Part shown: piece by piece, positions 42,201 to 56,100 of the stretch
Position numbering within the stretch: position 1 is the stretch's first letter
How the letters are laid out: every line of letters starts with the position of its first letter
DNA from: Castor canadensis
Taxonomy: Eukaryota > Chordata > Mammalia > Rodentia > Castoridae
Assembly: GCF_047511655.1 (NCBI RefSeq)
Contig: NC_133389.1
Coordinates: 146,222,473 to 146,286,472 of the forward strand
DNA: 64,000 bases
Direction of reading: 5' to 3'
Position numbers and translations under genes: made by a program
The notes under the pieces: generated by a model
Told to the model about the DNA's origin: nothing
What the model saw: the letters and a program-made list of their open reading frames with translations, nothing else
Databases searched by the model: none

Positions 42201-45200
42201 GCCCAGGCTGTCCTTGAACTGTGAACCTTCTGACCTCTGCTTCCCAAGTGGCTAGGATTGTAGGTGTAAGCCACTGATGTTCGGCTTCTGTTCTTAACTT
42301 TAAAGTAGATTAATTGAACCTCATAGTTTAGTATTTAAAAGTATATGCAAATTTAGGTGAATATTTCATCTGCTTAGGTCCCTTGATTGACCTACAAATA
42401 TTTTTTCTCACTGCTTTTCTAAAATAATATGTGTATAAAGTTAGCACCAATTGTTTTCAATAGTTATTAATAAGGGGATATTGCTAATTGTGGCTACATA
42501 ATTTTTATACTTATGTCAGATTTTCTTTTTTTTTTTCAGGGAAAACAGAAGTGGTTTATAAAACAGAGCACTGAAGAATCTACTATAGGAAGAAAGCTTT
42601 CAGATCATAAGTTAAACAATACACCAGATGCTGACTGGCTTCAACTTAAGCCTCTTGCAGGTAGTCAACAGTTCTGACTAAAGAGAAACTTTTAAAACAT
42701 AAAAATTTTCTATTGCGCCTGTGTTTACAATTTTTTTGTCTTTGTGACTTCCTTAATATTAGACTTTCTATCATATTTTTCCTTAAATGTGAGTGTGTCT
42801 TGTGATTTTAATTGTTGGTTTATTCTAGTTAAATTTCAGCCTTAAAATGCTAGGATATGGGATCAAGAAACATTTTGCATTTCTAGTTTGCAGAAAAAAA
42901 TCTTAGTAAAACAAAAAGGACCAGGTGTTGTGTACACAACACCAGTAATCCCAGTACACCAGAAAGGTCATGAGTTCAGGGCCAGCCGTGTGAGACTTCG
43001 TCTCCAAAAAAAAGGTCTTCCTGGGTAGTGAATTAGTTATTTCTTGGCAGTGCAAAATCTCTTTATCATCCACATGAGCTACTCCACTAGCCCATGAAAA
43101 TGTTTTTTAACCTCATTTCCCTCACTTTCTGTTTGAACTTACGTGTTCCCTCAGTGTACTAATGATTTCCTGCAAAAAAGAACAGCCTACAACCTAGCTG
43201 TGGAAATCTGCCTCAAAATATAACTGGGAAGTATCAAGTGCTTTGTCATAAAATAGCTTTGGAAAACTAGTTGAAAAGCCAACCTCAGTTTATAAAAAAA
43301 TTGCTTATCAGATGTTGCCCGCACGGGCTTCTGAACTTTGCTCTTTCAGCGATCTGAGAAGCACTGTGGAAATGGTGGAGCATTGAGGGATGTAAATAAC
43401 TAATTGTGTAACTTGGATAAATTACTGAAATTATAGTCACTAACTCTAGAAAACATTGTTCTATTGGAATGACTTCAAATAATTTTAGGGAAATATATTT
43501 AAAACTTTTAAAAGATGCTCACTTAAATGCTCATTATACTGCTATTCTACCTGGGTTTATATTAGCAAATACACCTCCATTTACTTGTTGATAAAACATC
43601 CTTTGCTGTACTGCAGGAACTGATGACTCAGTTGTTTCTGAAGATCGACTTAATGAAACTGAACTGACAGATTTAGAAGGCCAACCAGAATCTCCTCCTA
43701 AAAATTACCTTTGTATAGAAGAGGAGAAAATCATGGACCATTCTCACAGTGATGGATTGCACACCATTCATGAGCATGATCTCCATGCGCCTGCACATAA
43801 CCACCACGATGAGAGTAAGACCGTGCTGCGGAAACACAACCATCAGTGGCACCACAAACATTCTCACCACTCACATGGCCCCTGTCATTCTGGTTCTGAT
43901 CTGAAAGCAACAGGAATCGCTAATATAGCCTGGATGGTGATCATGGGGGATGGTATCCACAACTTCAGTGATGGGCTGGCAATCGGTGAGCAGATTGGAG
44001 ACCTGCATTGTGACTTGTTGTTCTTCAAGATGGTGTTCTTCTACTATGTCTGTACAAACTAGTCTTAGAAGCTGTAATTTTATAAGATTAAAATTTATCT
44101 ACACCTTAGCAAATATACTATTATGTATTACTGCTGTCATTTGGTTTTTCCAAAAGATAGGATTTTGTGTTTGATAGGTATATTTAGAAGTATAAAGGTA
44201 AAGTGTCAGTAATTTAGTTTTATTTTTTGGAAACCAAACAGATGTCTGTAGTATACTTCCTAGATAATTTCTCATTCAATGCACAGAAAAAGCAACTATC
44301 AAATTTATTTTCAAATACATTCACGCATTTGTGAAAGAGAACAGATTAATTTCAATCTTGGGCTTAATAAATTTTTCACATCTTTGAAAAGGTGAAGAAA
44401 AGTTTTACATTAAAAACATTGTATCAAATTCAAATTTATTAGGCTCTTGGTAATGTCAAGTCATATTACTAGTTTAGGAAAAGATTAATGCATGACCTTC
44501 TTTGGATCCAGACTTTATTAATCACTCAGAAACAGGCTTTGGTTTCTTTCAGAAATTAGAGACTGTTTTTATATCCATAGTAACTGTTAATACTGAAGAA
44601 CAAAGGGTTCTGGTAATAGACTCAGATCATATGCCACACTGTATGTTTAAAAACCATAGCATGTAAGATAGTGAGTCATTCATATATCCTGAAATGAATT
44701 TAGATGACAGAGGAGCCATCTGTCATTGGTTAAAAGAAACGAAAAAGCAGATCAGTAAGTAGCCCTTGTTTCCTTTTTTCTTCCTCAGGAGCAGCTTTTA
44801 GTGCCGGGCTGACAGGAGGCATCAGTACTTCCATAGCTGTCTTCTGCCATGAACTGCCACATGAATTAGGTAAAATCACTGTAAAAATTTTACCAGATCT
44901 TGTCAAAGCTGACCTGTTCAATTGCAAAATACATCCAAATCTCAGAGATGTTAAAACATAAGAACGGTCGGTGCCAGGTATAAAGTATCATTTATAAAGT
45001 GTCATTAATTGTAAGGTATATCTAATATAAATGAAAAGTGCTTTTTGAAATTGATGAAATGTTTTATTTCTGTGTGCTTTCTTGGTATTTAGAAACAATT
45101 ACACTGTTTTGATGAATGATCAGAAATTATGACTTCTTCACTGAATGTGACTTTTAAAAAAGAAGTTGTTTTTTTCATAGTCCTGGAGTTTGAACTCCAG

Positions 45201-48200
45201 GCCCCACACTTGCTAGGCAGGCATTCTACTGCTTAAACCACACCTCTAGCCCTTTTTTGGTTTTTTAGGCATTTTTTCACGTATGGTCTTGCACTTCAGT
45301 TCTCATTTTATACTTCTTGTATAGGTAGGATAACAGGTGTGTGGCACCATGCCCAGCTTTTATTGGTCGAGAGGGGAATCTCTAGCTTTTTTGCCCAGGC
45401 TGGCCTCAAACTGCAATCCTCCTGATGTTCAACTCCCAACTAGTTAGGGTTACTGGTGTGAGCCACCACACCTGCCTCAAAAATCTTAACATAACTTTCT
45501 TACATGATTTTACTAGAGTGGAGCCTAATACTTGTTAAATAATTTTTAATGTTTTGTTTATTTGTTTGTTTGCTTTTGCTTAACAATAGCCTTTGTACTA
45601 TAATATTGACGTAAAACTTTTCTGTTCAGGTTGGACTTTGTTCTTTTTTTATCTTCTTACTTCTTACTCTCATTCCCCTCCCACCCCCTTCGTTATTGGT
45701 GATCATTTTCTTATTTTTATTGTATGATTATTGCCATATGTTACAAAAATATTATTTTACGTGCACATGTTTTTAATTTATGTAAAGAGTACTGTGTTAT
45801 ATCCCATTTTGTTCATTACCTTATGTTGCTTACCATTGTCTTTTTAGACTTCTCCATGGGTTACTAAGAGTTAATTTAAACTTCTTCCCAGTACTTAGAG
45901 CCCCAAGTATTAGAAATAACCTATAACATTTAATTTCCTGCCACCAGAGATAGTGGTGCATTGAGCATCTGTGGACTTGGTACCTACTGATGCCTGTGAG
46001 AACACCTGTGCTTATATACCCTGACATAGAATTAACAGGTGCTCAGATATATATGCCTATGAAGTACCTATCACTACCCTAAAACAGCAATACCTATGTC
46101 ACCACATCTCTGCCAACATTTGGCATTAACTAAATGACTTAGTTTCGCCAGTTTAGTAGGTGTAAAATGATATTTGTTGGTGTACCAATGATTGGTTTCT
46201 CTTAATATGTAGCAGTACTTTTTTTTCTCCTTTATACATTGAAAAATAATAGCAATAAATATGAACATGTATTCACATAGGAAATACCTGAGGGAAATGG
46301 AGATAGCTGGAGTTTGAAGGAAAAAACCTAATTCCACATTCTGAATGTTAAAGAATTTCCTCATGTGCTCTAACTTATTTCTTTTCAAAAACTCACTTGG
46401 CTGTGACATTTCTGTCATTTGATCAGTCATCTCGATTGGTAGTAGCTTCATTTGCTGATTTCAAATAGAAGTCTTTCATGTAATTTGCTTAAAATTAATA
46501 GTTCTCCATGTAAAATAGAAAACAATGCATTAATGCATACTTGATGGTGATTCCTTAGGACCAGGCTCCTTATGGTTTTGTTTACTTTGTCAATTTTCAG
46601 TACCACATAGTCTGGTTTTTTGTTTGTTTTGTTACTTTATGTGTTTTTTTTTGAAACAGGGCCTTGCCATATAACCCACGCTGGCCTGGAACTCACTAGG
46701 TAGCCCAGGCTGATCTTGAATTTATGATTCTCCTGCCTCAGCTACCCAAGTGCTGGAATTACAGCCTCCACTGGCTGGACACTAATCTTAATTCTTCTTC
46801 TTTTCCCATAATCTTTTACCCAGACCAAGTAATCACTGTCTTTGTTGTGTTTTGCTTGGATGGTGTCCATAGTCTCTGTGGTTTCATTGAGTTCTAATCT
46901 ATCACATCTACTCATTACTAGATACAGTTTCTTAAATATAATGTGCTTATGTGATCAGAATCTTTCAATAGCTTTCCTTACATATAAAACTGGATTCATT
47001 AGTGCAACTTGCAGTGGCCTTCACTTTCTCCATATACTAACCTTTGCAGTCTCACCTGTTGGTGGTTTCTACTTCACTTAAATACAGTTTACCAAATGTA
47101 AGCTGTATTTTAGTGTAGGTGCCTGAGTTGGTCTCTTGTCCGACTGGTGGAATACCTCTACCCCTAATTCATCATATTAATAGTCCTTCTCCAACTTCAT
47201 TACTGTTCTCTGCTACCTTATACCTTGAATTTACTTTGCCTCTAAACTTCACCACTTTCTCTGGGTACTTAGTATATTTTCTTTTCAGATATCCTAATTC
47301 TTAAACTGTAGGGTTTTTAATATCTACAGATATTATATCCTATAGCCTTCTCTAGCAGATATTGCCTTTAGACTAACTACATAGCAAAACAAATCAAGAC
47401 TTTCATTCAGTTTTTATGTATGCGTAACATATTGCCATATCTTTAATCTTTTACTTTTAAAAAAGCTTTCTTAGTACTAGACTTAGAAAATCGACACACA
47501 TCTCTAGTATGCTAGGAAAACCTCTGACTTAACCTTTCTGCCCATCTACCTAGTACCCCTTTAAGTGGAATCTGTCAGGCCACCTTTTGCTGAAGTGTGG
47601 TTTTACTGAATTTTCCTGACTCCAGAGAATCTAGTTAGGCACAGAATTGGAAACAGTGAATTTTGGAGATGAGGATTTTTTTTTTTTAACCACTTTTTTC
47701 TCTCTAGTTCCTCATTGAAGGGGTGATGTATGAACAAATGTAGTACATAGATTAGGTTAGGTAAGCCCTTGATACTCATGAAGAGCTCTGATAAAAAGCT
47801 GTACTGGAGAACTATGCTTAACCAGGACCCCTCAGTGAGCCATTCAGACCCCAAGTACCTGCCCTTTCCCTCATCCCCACCCCACACCAAGACAGAGGTT
47901 GAGATGTTGCTACTGCTGTGAGAAGAAACATCAATACAAAGTATACCGAATTTTACCAAAAGGAAAGGGAGCATGACTTCGTGAAAACGTATTTTTCTCT
48001 CTAGTACACAGTGCTAAGTTAACAAACTACTCCATACTCTAGCTGGATAGGTTACTAGGGAAGAAAGACCATAAAGAAATGACCCAGCTTCCTCCTCTGG
48101 AGCTTGTATCTATTAACAATGTAGAAAGGTTCCATTGCACATAAAGGAAGTGAAACATGATTTGAGGGCCCAAGTTTTGCATACTGCACAGTAATGGTGT

Positions 48201-50105
48201 GGAGACTGGCACAAAAATGTCTTTCTCAGGACTCCCAAGCATGGGGAAAATCACTCCCCTGTAGGCTAGCATGAATAAGGAAGATTTAACTAGGGTAAGA
48301 TGTGGACACATTTTTAGATAATTTGATTAAAACCCGCTCTGTCATAGCTATGTTTTTTTATTATGAATTCCTAAAATAATCCCAAGAGTTTTGTAGTTTT
48401 CCATACTAATATCAGACCCTACATGGAAACACATGTATTTAAATTACATTGGAGTCCTACCCTCAGTCATTCAGTCAGTGATTCTAGACTTTGGTGTTCC
48501 TCTCTTGAACAGATTGCTGTTTTTCAGTAGTGTACCAGGTATGTTTTTGTTTGTGACAGATCTGATCAGGCTTATATTGTACATTAGTCAGACCACCCCT
48601 ATGGTCTCTTGTCCTCAACCTCCCTGGCCTACTTAAAGCAATTGCATGAGGTTTCTTTGTTCTGTTTCATATATAGATATATGAAGTCCATCAGCCAAGG
48701 AGATTCTTTCTTCAGAGATATTTCGTGAAGGAATTGAAACTGTCCTAAGAAAATAGTAGAACCATGTCCTTTGTTTCATGTTTGCCCTGGGTATGGTAAT
48801 GGGTGCCAGTTGCTTAAATTATTAAATCACTACTCTTTTCTGTTTGCCAAACTTGCATAACAGAATGTAAGCAAGTTACAATGTTACGTTTTTATATTCT
48901 ATCTACTTTTTCCCCACTGTCCTTCAGTAAGGACCTCGTACAAAGAAAGCCAGCAGAAGGACCTATAAAGAGGAAATGAAATTGGGAATAATCCAGGAGA
49001 CAGGCCAAACTGCCTTCTTGATGTTGAGTAATGTGTTTTAGCTTCAAGGAAATAAAAATTTTGATTTAAAAAAATATATATATTTTAAAGACCCAGCTCA
49101 GATAAGTTACAGTGCTGTAACATTTTTCTTTTCCTCTCCCAAGTTTTTTAAGGATTACAAAATAAGTTTTTCATAATGTGCTAAATTGTGCAGGGAAGAT
49201 TGAGCATTCAATGTAGAGGTTTATATGGAATTTTAATATGTATTTAAGCATAATTTAAGAATAAAGAACCTTAAAAGCATATTCTTGTTTTTAAAAACAG
49301 ATTCAGTAGTTGATATTAGCTGATGTTAAGATAACTGTACCATTGGATCATGTTAGTTTAACAGCTTTAGCAGTACACCTCATTCGTTGTGCTAATGATA
49401 CCCTTTGTCAGGAGGAAAGAAAGAGACTGATTTTTCTAATTATGAAGAGATCTGCATGTTCATCTTAAATCCCAGTTGTGGGGAATCCTTTGGCTTATTT
49501 TAAAAATACTTACACAGGTTCTTGCTGAGAAAGGAGGTGGAGAAAATATGCAGAAACCTTTGAGAATTTGTAATTTGAAATAAAGACTAGAACAGAGATT
49601 TTTAAATGAAAGAATTCACTTAATATGAAGATTATTATAGAAAAACATTTGTGCTGTATAATGTAGTCCATAATAGTACTATAGCACAAAATATTTAGCT
49701 TAAATCTAACACAAATCACCAATCAAAAGCGCTTAAATGAAAGATACACCAGGCTCATGACCAAGAGGATTCAACAGTGTTAAAGTGTTTAATTCTTGTA
49801 GATTTAGCGCCATCAAATACCCAGCAGGTTCTTTTACAGAGAGACGAATGAGCTTTTTAGCAGTTTTATATGCAGAGGGAGCAGAACTTGAACACCCAGA
49901 GAATGTACAACAAAGTTAATTTCAAGATGTGTTGTGAAGCCACAGCAGTTGGCTTGGTAAAGGAATAGATAGATACATCAGTGAGACAAAGCTTAGAGTC
50001 TTCATATTATTACAGTTATTTTCAACAAAAATGTGAAGAAAACTCCATGTAGAAAGTGTAATCTTCAACAAATGATGCTGTAACAATTGAATTCATTCTC
50101 ATTCT

Positions 50106-50153
<48 letters not shown>

Positions 50154-53100
50154 CCCCCCTCCCCCTCCCCTCCTCTCTTCTTTCTCTTTCTCTCTGTGGT
50201 ACTGAGGTTTGGACTTAAGAGCCTTATGCTTGCTAGACCAGCGCTCTACCACTTGAGCCATGCCCAGCCTGAATGTTCACTTTCAGTGTACGACAACAAA
50301 AACATCAGAAATCTTTGGCTGTACCTTACAAACCATAGACAAAAACTAACTCTAAAATAAATCAGTGCCCTGAATTTGAAATCTAAAAAATAAACTTCCA
50401 AACGATAACATACTTACTGTATTCCTGTTTACTAAGTATCTACCCAAGAGAAATGAAAACTCAGGTAGTAACTTTCTTCGTAATTGCCAAAAACGACCTA
50501 AATTGTTGAATGTCTTTGTGCCCTTGGGTTACAGACTGTTCTCAGACACAGCACTAAAAGTGTGATCCATTAAGGAATAAAGTAAAGGCCTTTGGAACCA
50601 AATACTTAAACACCTCTTAATTTAGTATAGGAAAACAATCTGTTCCCCCTCCAGAAAAAACAGGCAAAAAAATTTGAATAGACATTTCACTAAAGAAAGT
50701 ATACAGATGAAAAATAAATGCGAGATTTATTTCAGCTGTTGGAATTGTTGTCATGGGCTGGTAAGGATATGGAACAACTGAGAACTCTCACAATTGCTGC
50801 TGGAATGAAGTTTCTTACAGAGTTAGAGACACACTTACTGAATTCCTGTTTACTAAATATCTACCCAAGAGAAGTGAAAACTTAGGTAGTAACTTTCTTC
50901 ATAATTGCCAAAAAAAAAAACCAACCTAAATTGGTGACTGGGTAAACAAAGTATGGTTCATCTATGGAATGAATAAAAAGAAGTAATTTCCTGATATATA
51001 CAGTAACATGGCTGAATCTTTCATATATTATGCTAATTGAAAAAAATCCAGACTCATTTCATATTACATATGATTGCATTTATATAATGTTCTGAAACAG
51101 GTAAAATGATAGGGGCACAAAGCCACTCCATGGTCTTGGGGTAAGAGGCCTAAGAGAATTTGTGGGGTGGGGGGTATTAATGAGACAGTTTTGATAGTGG
51201 TTATGGTTACATGGTATCCATGTCTGTCAAAATTCATAGAATTGTACATCAGAAATATAAGAAAAAAAGTATATCTTGATTTTAAAAGTATTAAATAAAA
51301 ACGATTCATCCTGAATCTCGATTAGTTAATTCACGCTGTTCGACTGTTTACTCAGGAATGAGGTAAACCATTATGGTATCCAGTAATGAGAAAGCAACAG
51401 AGTTGATGGAGTTTGACCCTATTGTTCATTGACAAAAGTATTACTCATTGAGTATTCAGTAAACCATCCTCCTGTTAAGCCACATAATAAAATTATAAAA
51501 GAATGCATCTCACAACCTAAAAGACCTTTTTGTAGTCTCATTTCTTGTTACCTGAACTATTACCTAAGTGAAATTGCCCCTTCAGCACAGTTGATTCAGG
51601 ATAAATTATTGAAAATATGGAGGAGAAATTTGTGGAGGAAAAGGTTAGGGAAACATTTTCTTAGAAAAAAAAAAAAAAACCCACAAAGATTTAAACCAAA
51701 CCCCAGGGGAGAGAAGAGATGAAAGCTGATAGTAAATCCAATCTCAGCAGGAGAATTAAGGTGGATTATTTAGGAGGAGAATAGGGTTATGTGGAAGCTA
51801 GAGCAGTTTGGAAGCCAGCAAGTATTCTTGGTGTGCTATCTTAACTTTCCAAATAATGCTGTGTTTTTATACTTGGTAGCAATTTACTGCAATCTAGAAA
51901 AATAATGCCTTACCCTAGTTCCTTTCTTGTTAACTTCTACTTATCTGTTTCAGGAGAACAGATCATGCATTTTGAGATATGTAGATGTTGGGGTCCTTTT
52001 TAAGGATAGGAAAAAAGTCCAATGAGTAAGAAAAAGCATTATAAGTAAAGCTATTGCTTTTGACCCCTCAGCTTCAAGAGTATGACCTCTAGCAGCATTT
52101 TACCCTTCCTCTAACATCAGAGCAGTAATTAATAATATCCCTGCCTACCTGCCCCCCCTGCCCCATCTGCAATGTTCTAACTTTAAACTGATGAGGAAGA
52201 AAATCAGTCTTCTTCAAGATCTTTTTTTGGTCCATTGAGACATTTGTATGTATGTACTTATATCTTTAGAAAAAGAGTCCTAGGATTTTCCCTCCTTTGT
52301 ACTTCTGTCTTGCTTCAGTTCCTGTACCCATGCTTCATGCTTACAGTTAGAAACCAGACAGTGACTTTGGAGTATGGCCTACTAAGGGCCTGGTGTTTAC
52401 TCTCTTCTGGTATTGCGGATGCCCTTAGAGCAGCAATCAGGACATTTATGTGCACCCTTATGGCAGCATGGAAGACGGTAGAAAAAGCTCTTTATTTGCC
52501 TTACTTTTTTTGGATTTTCAGTTAATGCTAATTTTTTCTTAAGGAAAATAAATGTGAATATAGCATAACATGTAGAAAGCAGAAGTGAGAGCAGAGAGCC
52601 CTTAATTGTTACTTTAAAAAGCAATGGCTATTCTTTTTATTCTCTTGTATTTTTCTTGACTTTTTTATTTTTAAAGAAATCTTACAAGTTGCACAGTAAA
52701 ATTGGCTTTTTGTGTATGAATTTTAACGTGTAGATTTACATGGCTACCACCATAATCAGGCACAGAACAGTTGTATCACCTAACAATCCTTGCCCCATAC
52801 TATCCTTTTTTTTTTTTAATTTTATTATTCATATGTGCATACAAGGCTTGGGTCATTTCTCCCCCCTGCCCTCACCCCCTCCCTTACCACCCACTCCGCC
52901 CCCTCCCTCTCCCCCCACCCCCTCAATACCCAGCAGAAACTATTTTGCCCTTATTTCTAATTTTGTTGTAGAGAGAGTATAAGCAATAATAGGAAGGAAC
53001 AAGGGTTTTTGCTGGTTGAGATAAGGATAGCTATACAGGGCATTGACTCACATTAATTTCCTGTGCGTGGGTGTTACCTTCTAGGTTAATTCTTTTTGAT

Positions 53101-56100
53101 CTAACCTTTTCTCTAGTTCCTGGTCCCCTTTTCCTATTGGCCTCAGTTGCTTTTAAGGTATCTGCTTTAGTTTCTCTGCGTTAAGGGCAACAAATGCTAG
53201 CTAATTTTTTAGGTGTCTTACCTATCCTCACCCCTCCCTTGTGTGCTCTCGCTTTTATCATGTGCTCAAAGTCCAATCCCATTGTTGTGTTTGCCCTTGA
53301 TCTAATGTCCACATATGAGGGAGAACATACGATTTTTGGTCTTTTGGGCCAGGCTAACCTCACTCAGAATGATGTTCTCCAATTCCATCCATTTACCAGT
53401 GAATGATAACATTTCGTTCTTCTTCATGGCTGCATAAAATTCCATTGTGTATAGATACCACATTTTCTTAATCCATTCGTCAGTGGTGCCCCATACTATC
53501 CTTTATTAAAGCTGTTTTTTTGGTGTTTTTGGGGGGCAGTACTGGGGTTTGAACTCAGGGCCTCACACTTGCTAGGCAGGCGCTCCACCACTTGAGCCAC
53601 TCCACCAGCTCAAGATGTATCTTTTCAATGTTATTCTTAACTTTTTTTCTCATGGGTTTTCTCCATCCCAACTTTTTTTTAAAGCCAATGGTGTTAAAAC
53701 TCTCCCATTATTTCTTAATTGCAGGTGATTTTGCAGTTCTTCTTAAAGCAGGCATGACTGTAAAGCAAGCAATTGTGTACAACCTCCTCTCGGCCATGAT
53801 GGCTTACATAGGCATGCTCATAGGCACAGCTGTCGGTCAGTACGCCAACAACATCACCCTTTGGATCTTTGCAATCACTGCAGGGATGTTCCTCTATGTA
53901 GCCTTGGTGGATATGGTAAGATATTTGATGTTTGTTTGTTACCCTAAACCTGCAAAAGTAGTATGCAGCTTCCAGACATGGAAGAAATCTTTGGCGTGGT
54001 TTGAAGCCAAACTTTTTTTTTTCTTTTAATATAACCTATTTTAAAGATGTGATATCCAAAATAATCTATTAGGAGAAGACATTTAAGTAGAAGGATTCCT
54101 TTTTCGGAACCCAGTTGAGATGCTGAAAATTTCTAATCAATTGCTATCACTATTTAAGTAAAAATAATATTTAGAAATACAATCACAGATAAGTTATGCT
54201 TTGGGCTATAAGTGTTTTATTAACAAAATCTTTTTTAGCTTGTTTTACGGCAAACAAGAAAGAAATATTACTGTTTGGTAAGCCAGTGATCTACAGGGAA
54301 TGGCGTATATTCCAAAGGATTTTTGTATTTTCTCTTATTTCTTTCTAACTTTGGCTTAAAGCTAATGAGTTTAAACATCAGCAATTAGTTTTATTTGCTT
54401 TAATCCTCCAAATATGTTAGATAATGTCTCTATAGAACTAACAGTTTGGTTAGATTTTATTTTTATTTTTTTTAACTAGATATTACATTTATTTTTTTCT
54501 GGTAAAACTATGATAGACTCATTTCATTATATAGCCTAAATGTTTATCCATAGAATACCTATTTAATATGAAAAAATTTTAAATGTAAATAAGAAGAAAT
54601 AAAAATAATTTATATTCTGTTACCTAGAGATAGTCATTTCCCTTCCTTCTTCTTAGATTCCCGAATTCCTCATTTCCAATCTTGATAACTTCCAAAACTG
54701 AAAACTTGCTTTCTATTCATGGGGAACAGTGAAGCCATCCAGATACCCTCTACAAGTTCCCTCACCATTCTATTCCGCTTGCTATATCCCTACTCATTTA
54801 ACCTTTCTCCTCTTATTAAGAACTGTCCATGTACTAGACAAGGCTGGTCCCTCAAACTGTTCCCTGGACCCATCCCCTCCTGCTAACTCCCTTAAATTGT
54901 CTCTCCTTTTTCTTGCATCATTGCACCCTCTCTGCTGGATCATTCCTGTCAGCATATGAACTGTTCATTACTTCTCCTTTCTTAAGAAAGGTGAGAGAGA
55001 AGAATCTCTCTTAGCTCTAATTCCTACTTTAGCTATCACTCTCTTTTAATCATTTTTTTTTAATTTGTGGACTAAAGTTTGAACTCAGGGTTTCATGCTT
55101 GCACAGCCAACATTCTACTGCTTGAACCATACCTCCATTCCATTTTGCTCTATTTATTTTGGAGATGAGGTCTCACAAACTTAATTTGCCCAGGCGGGCC
55201 TTGACCTGCGATTCTCAAAATCTCAGCCACCCAAGTAGTTAGAATTACAGGTGTGAGCCACTGGTGCCTGACTATCATTTATTTTTAGATTCTCCTCTTT
55301 TTTGAGTAACACCTCATCAGTTTTCTCCCTGACTACTTTGCCAAAACTGCTTTAGTCAAATTTACCATTGACTATGACATTGCTAAGTCCATTGGTCATT
55401 TTCCATTCTTCATTTTTCTTGTCCTAACAGCAGCATTTGACAGGTTATCCTCCTTTGAACTTGTTGTAAATATGCTTTTGTAACACCTGGCCTTCTTACA
55501 CCTTTCTGGCCTTTTCTTTCTCAGTCTTCTCCCCACCACTGAATGTTGGCACATAGCCTTTGAATAGTCCCATCTCATAGCCTTCAAAATTTATTGCCTG
55601 GCATTTCTTATATTTATATCTTTTGCCCAGACCTTTCCTTAAACTCTGATCCATTTACTTGTATGTCTAAAAGACACTGCAAACTTCTGTATTCAGAACT
55701 TAGTTCTTGATATTTGCTAACACTATTCCTAGAGCATTTCTTAAAGACTTCATCATCTTATAAATGATACCTGCATTCTTCTAGTTGCTTAGACTAGAAG
55801 TCTGAGTATTTACCTTTGTCTGCACTTTTTCTGCCCTTCCCACAATCCACTTTGTCACTAAATTCTGAGGCTTCCTACCTCCAAATCACTAGTACCCCAC
55901 CAAGCTCAACCATGTCACCACCATCTTTCTCTTTTTAACTGCTCTCACTATTCTATCCTTGCCCACCAAACTCTGTATTAGCACCTCAGCTAGAGTGACA
56001 CACATAACATCATAGATGAGGTCAGGCTTGCATGAGCTTGTATATTGTATACACTGTGTGCTTCAATATCATCTCAGTCAGAGTGAAACCCTGAAGGCTT

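Larger units (their letters stand above)
34757..42539 (+). other. SLC39A10: SLC39A10 intron 5
   Basis: This intron is dominated by repeats: SINEs at 34.9, 35.2, 37.2, 41.1-41.6 and 42.0-42.3 kb, and consecutive sense L1 3' portions from 37.5 to 40.9 kb. 35400-36660 and 36780-37160 hold nothing recognised. Confidence 0.85.
44870..53724 (+). other. SLC39A10: SLC39A10 intron 8
   Basis: It holds a trimeric SINE (45.2 kb), old antisense L1 (45.8-46.2 kb), B1 (46.6 kb), an L2-like piece (46.8-47.3 kb), sense L1 (49.9-51.3 kb), a CT microsatellite, and a young antisense L1 plus an ID just before the next exon. 47290-49870 and 51310-52790 hold nothing I recognise. Confidence 0.85.

Noticed and set aside
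46074-46451. Minus-strand ORF of 125 codons
   Set aside because: Overlaps an old antisense L1 and adjoining intron, with no recognisable domain.
47603-47974. Minus-strand ORF of 123 codons in intron 8
   Set aside because: No family resemblance, no splice sites matched to it, and ordinary intronic composition. A chance ORF is the simplest reading.
50105-50150. Regular short repeat considered as a CRISPR-like array
   Set aside because: It is a simple CT dinucleotide tract in a mammalian intron. There are no spacers.
50022-50261. ORF with Arg-Glu repeats
   Set aside because: Translation of the CT microsatellite and an ID SINE.
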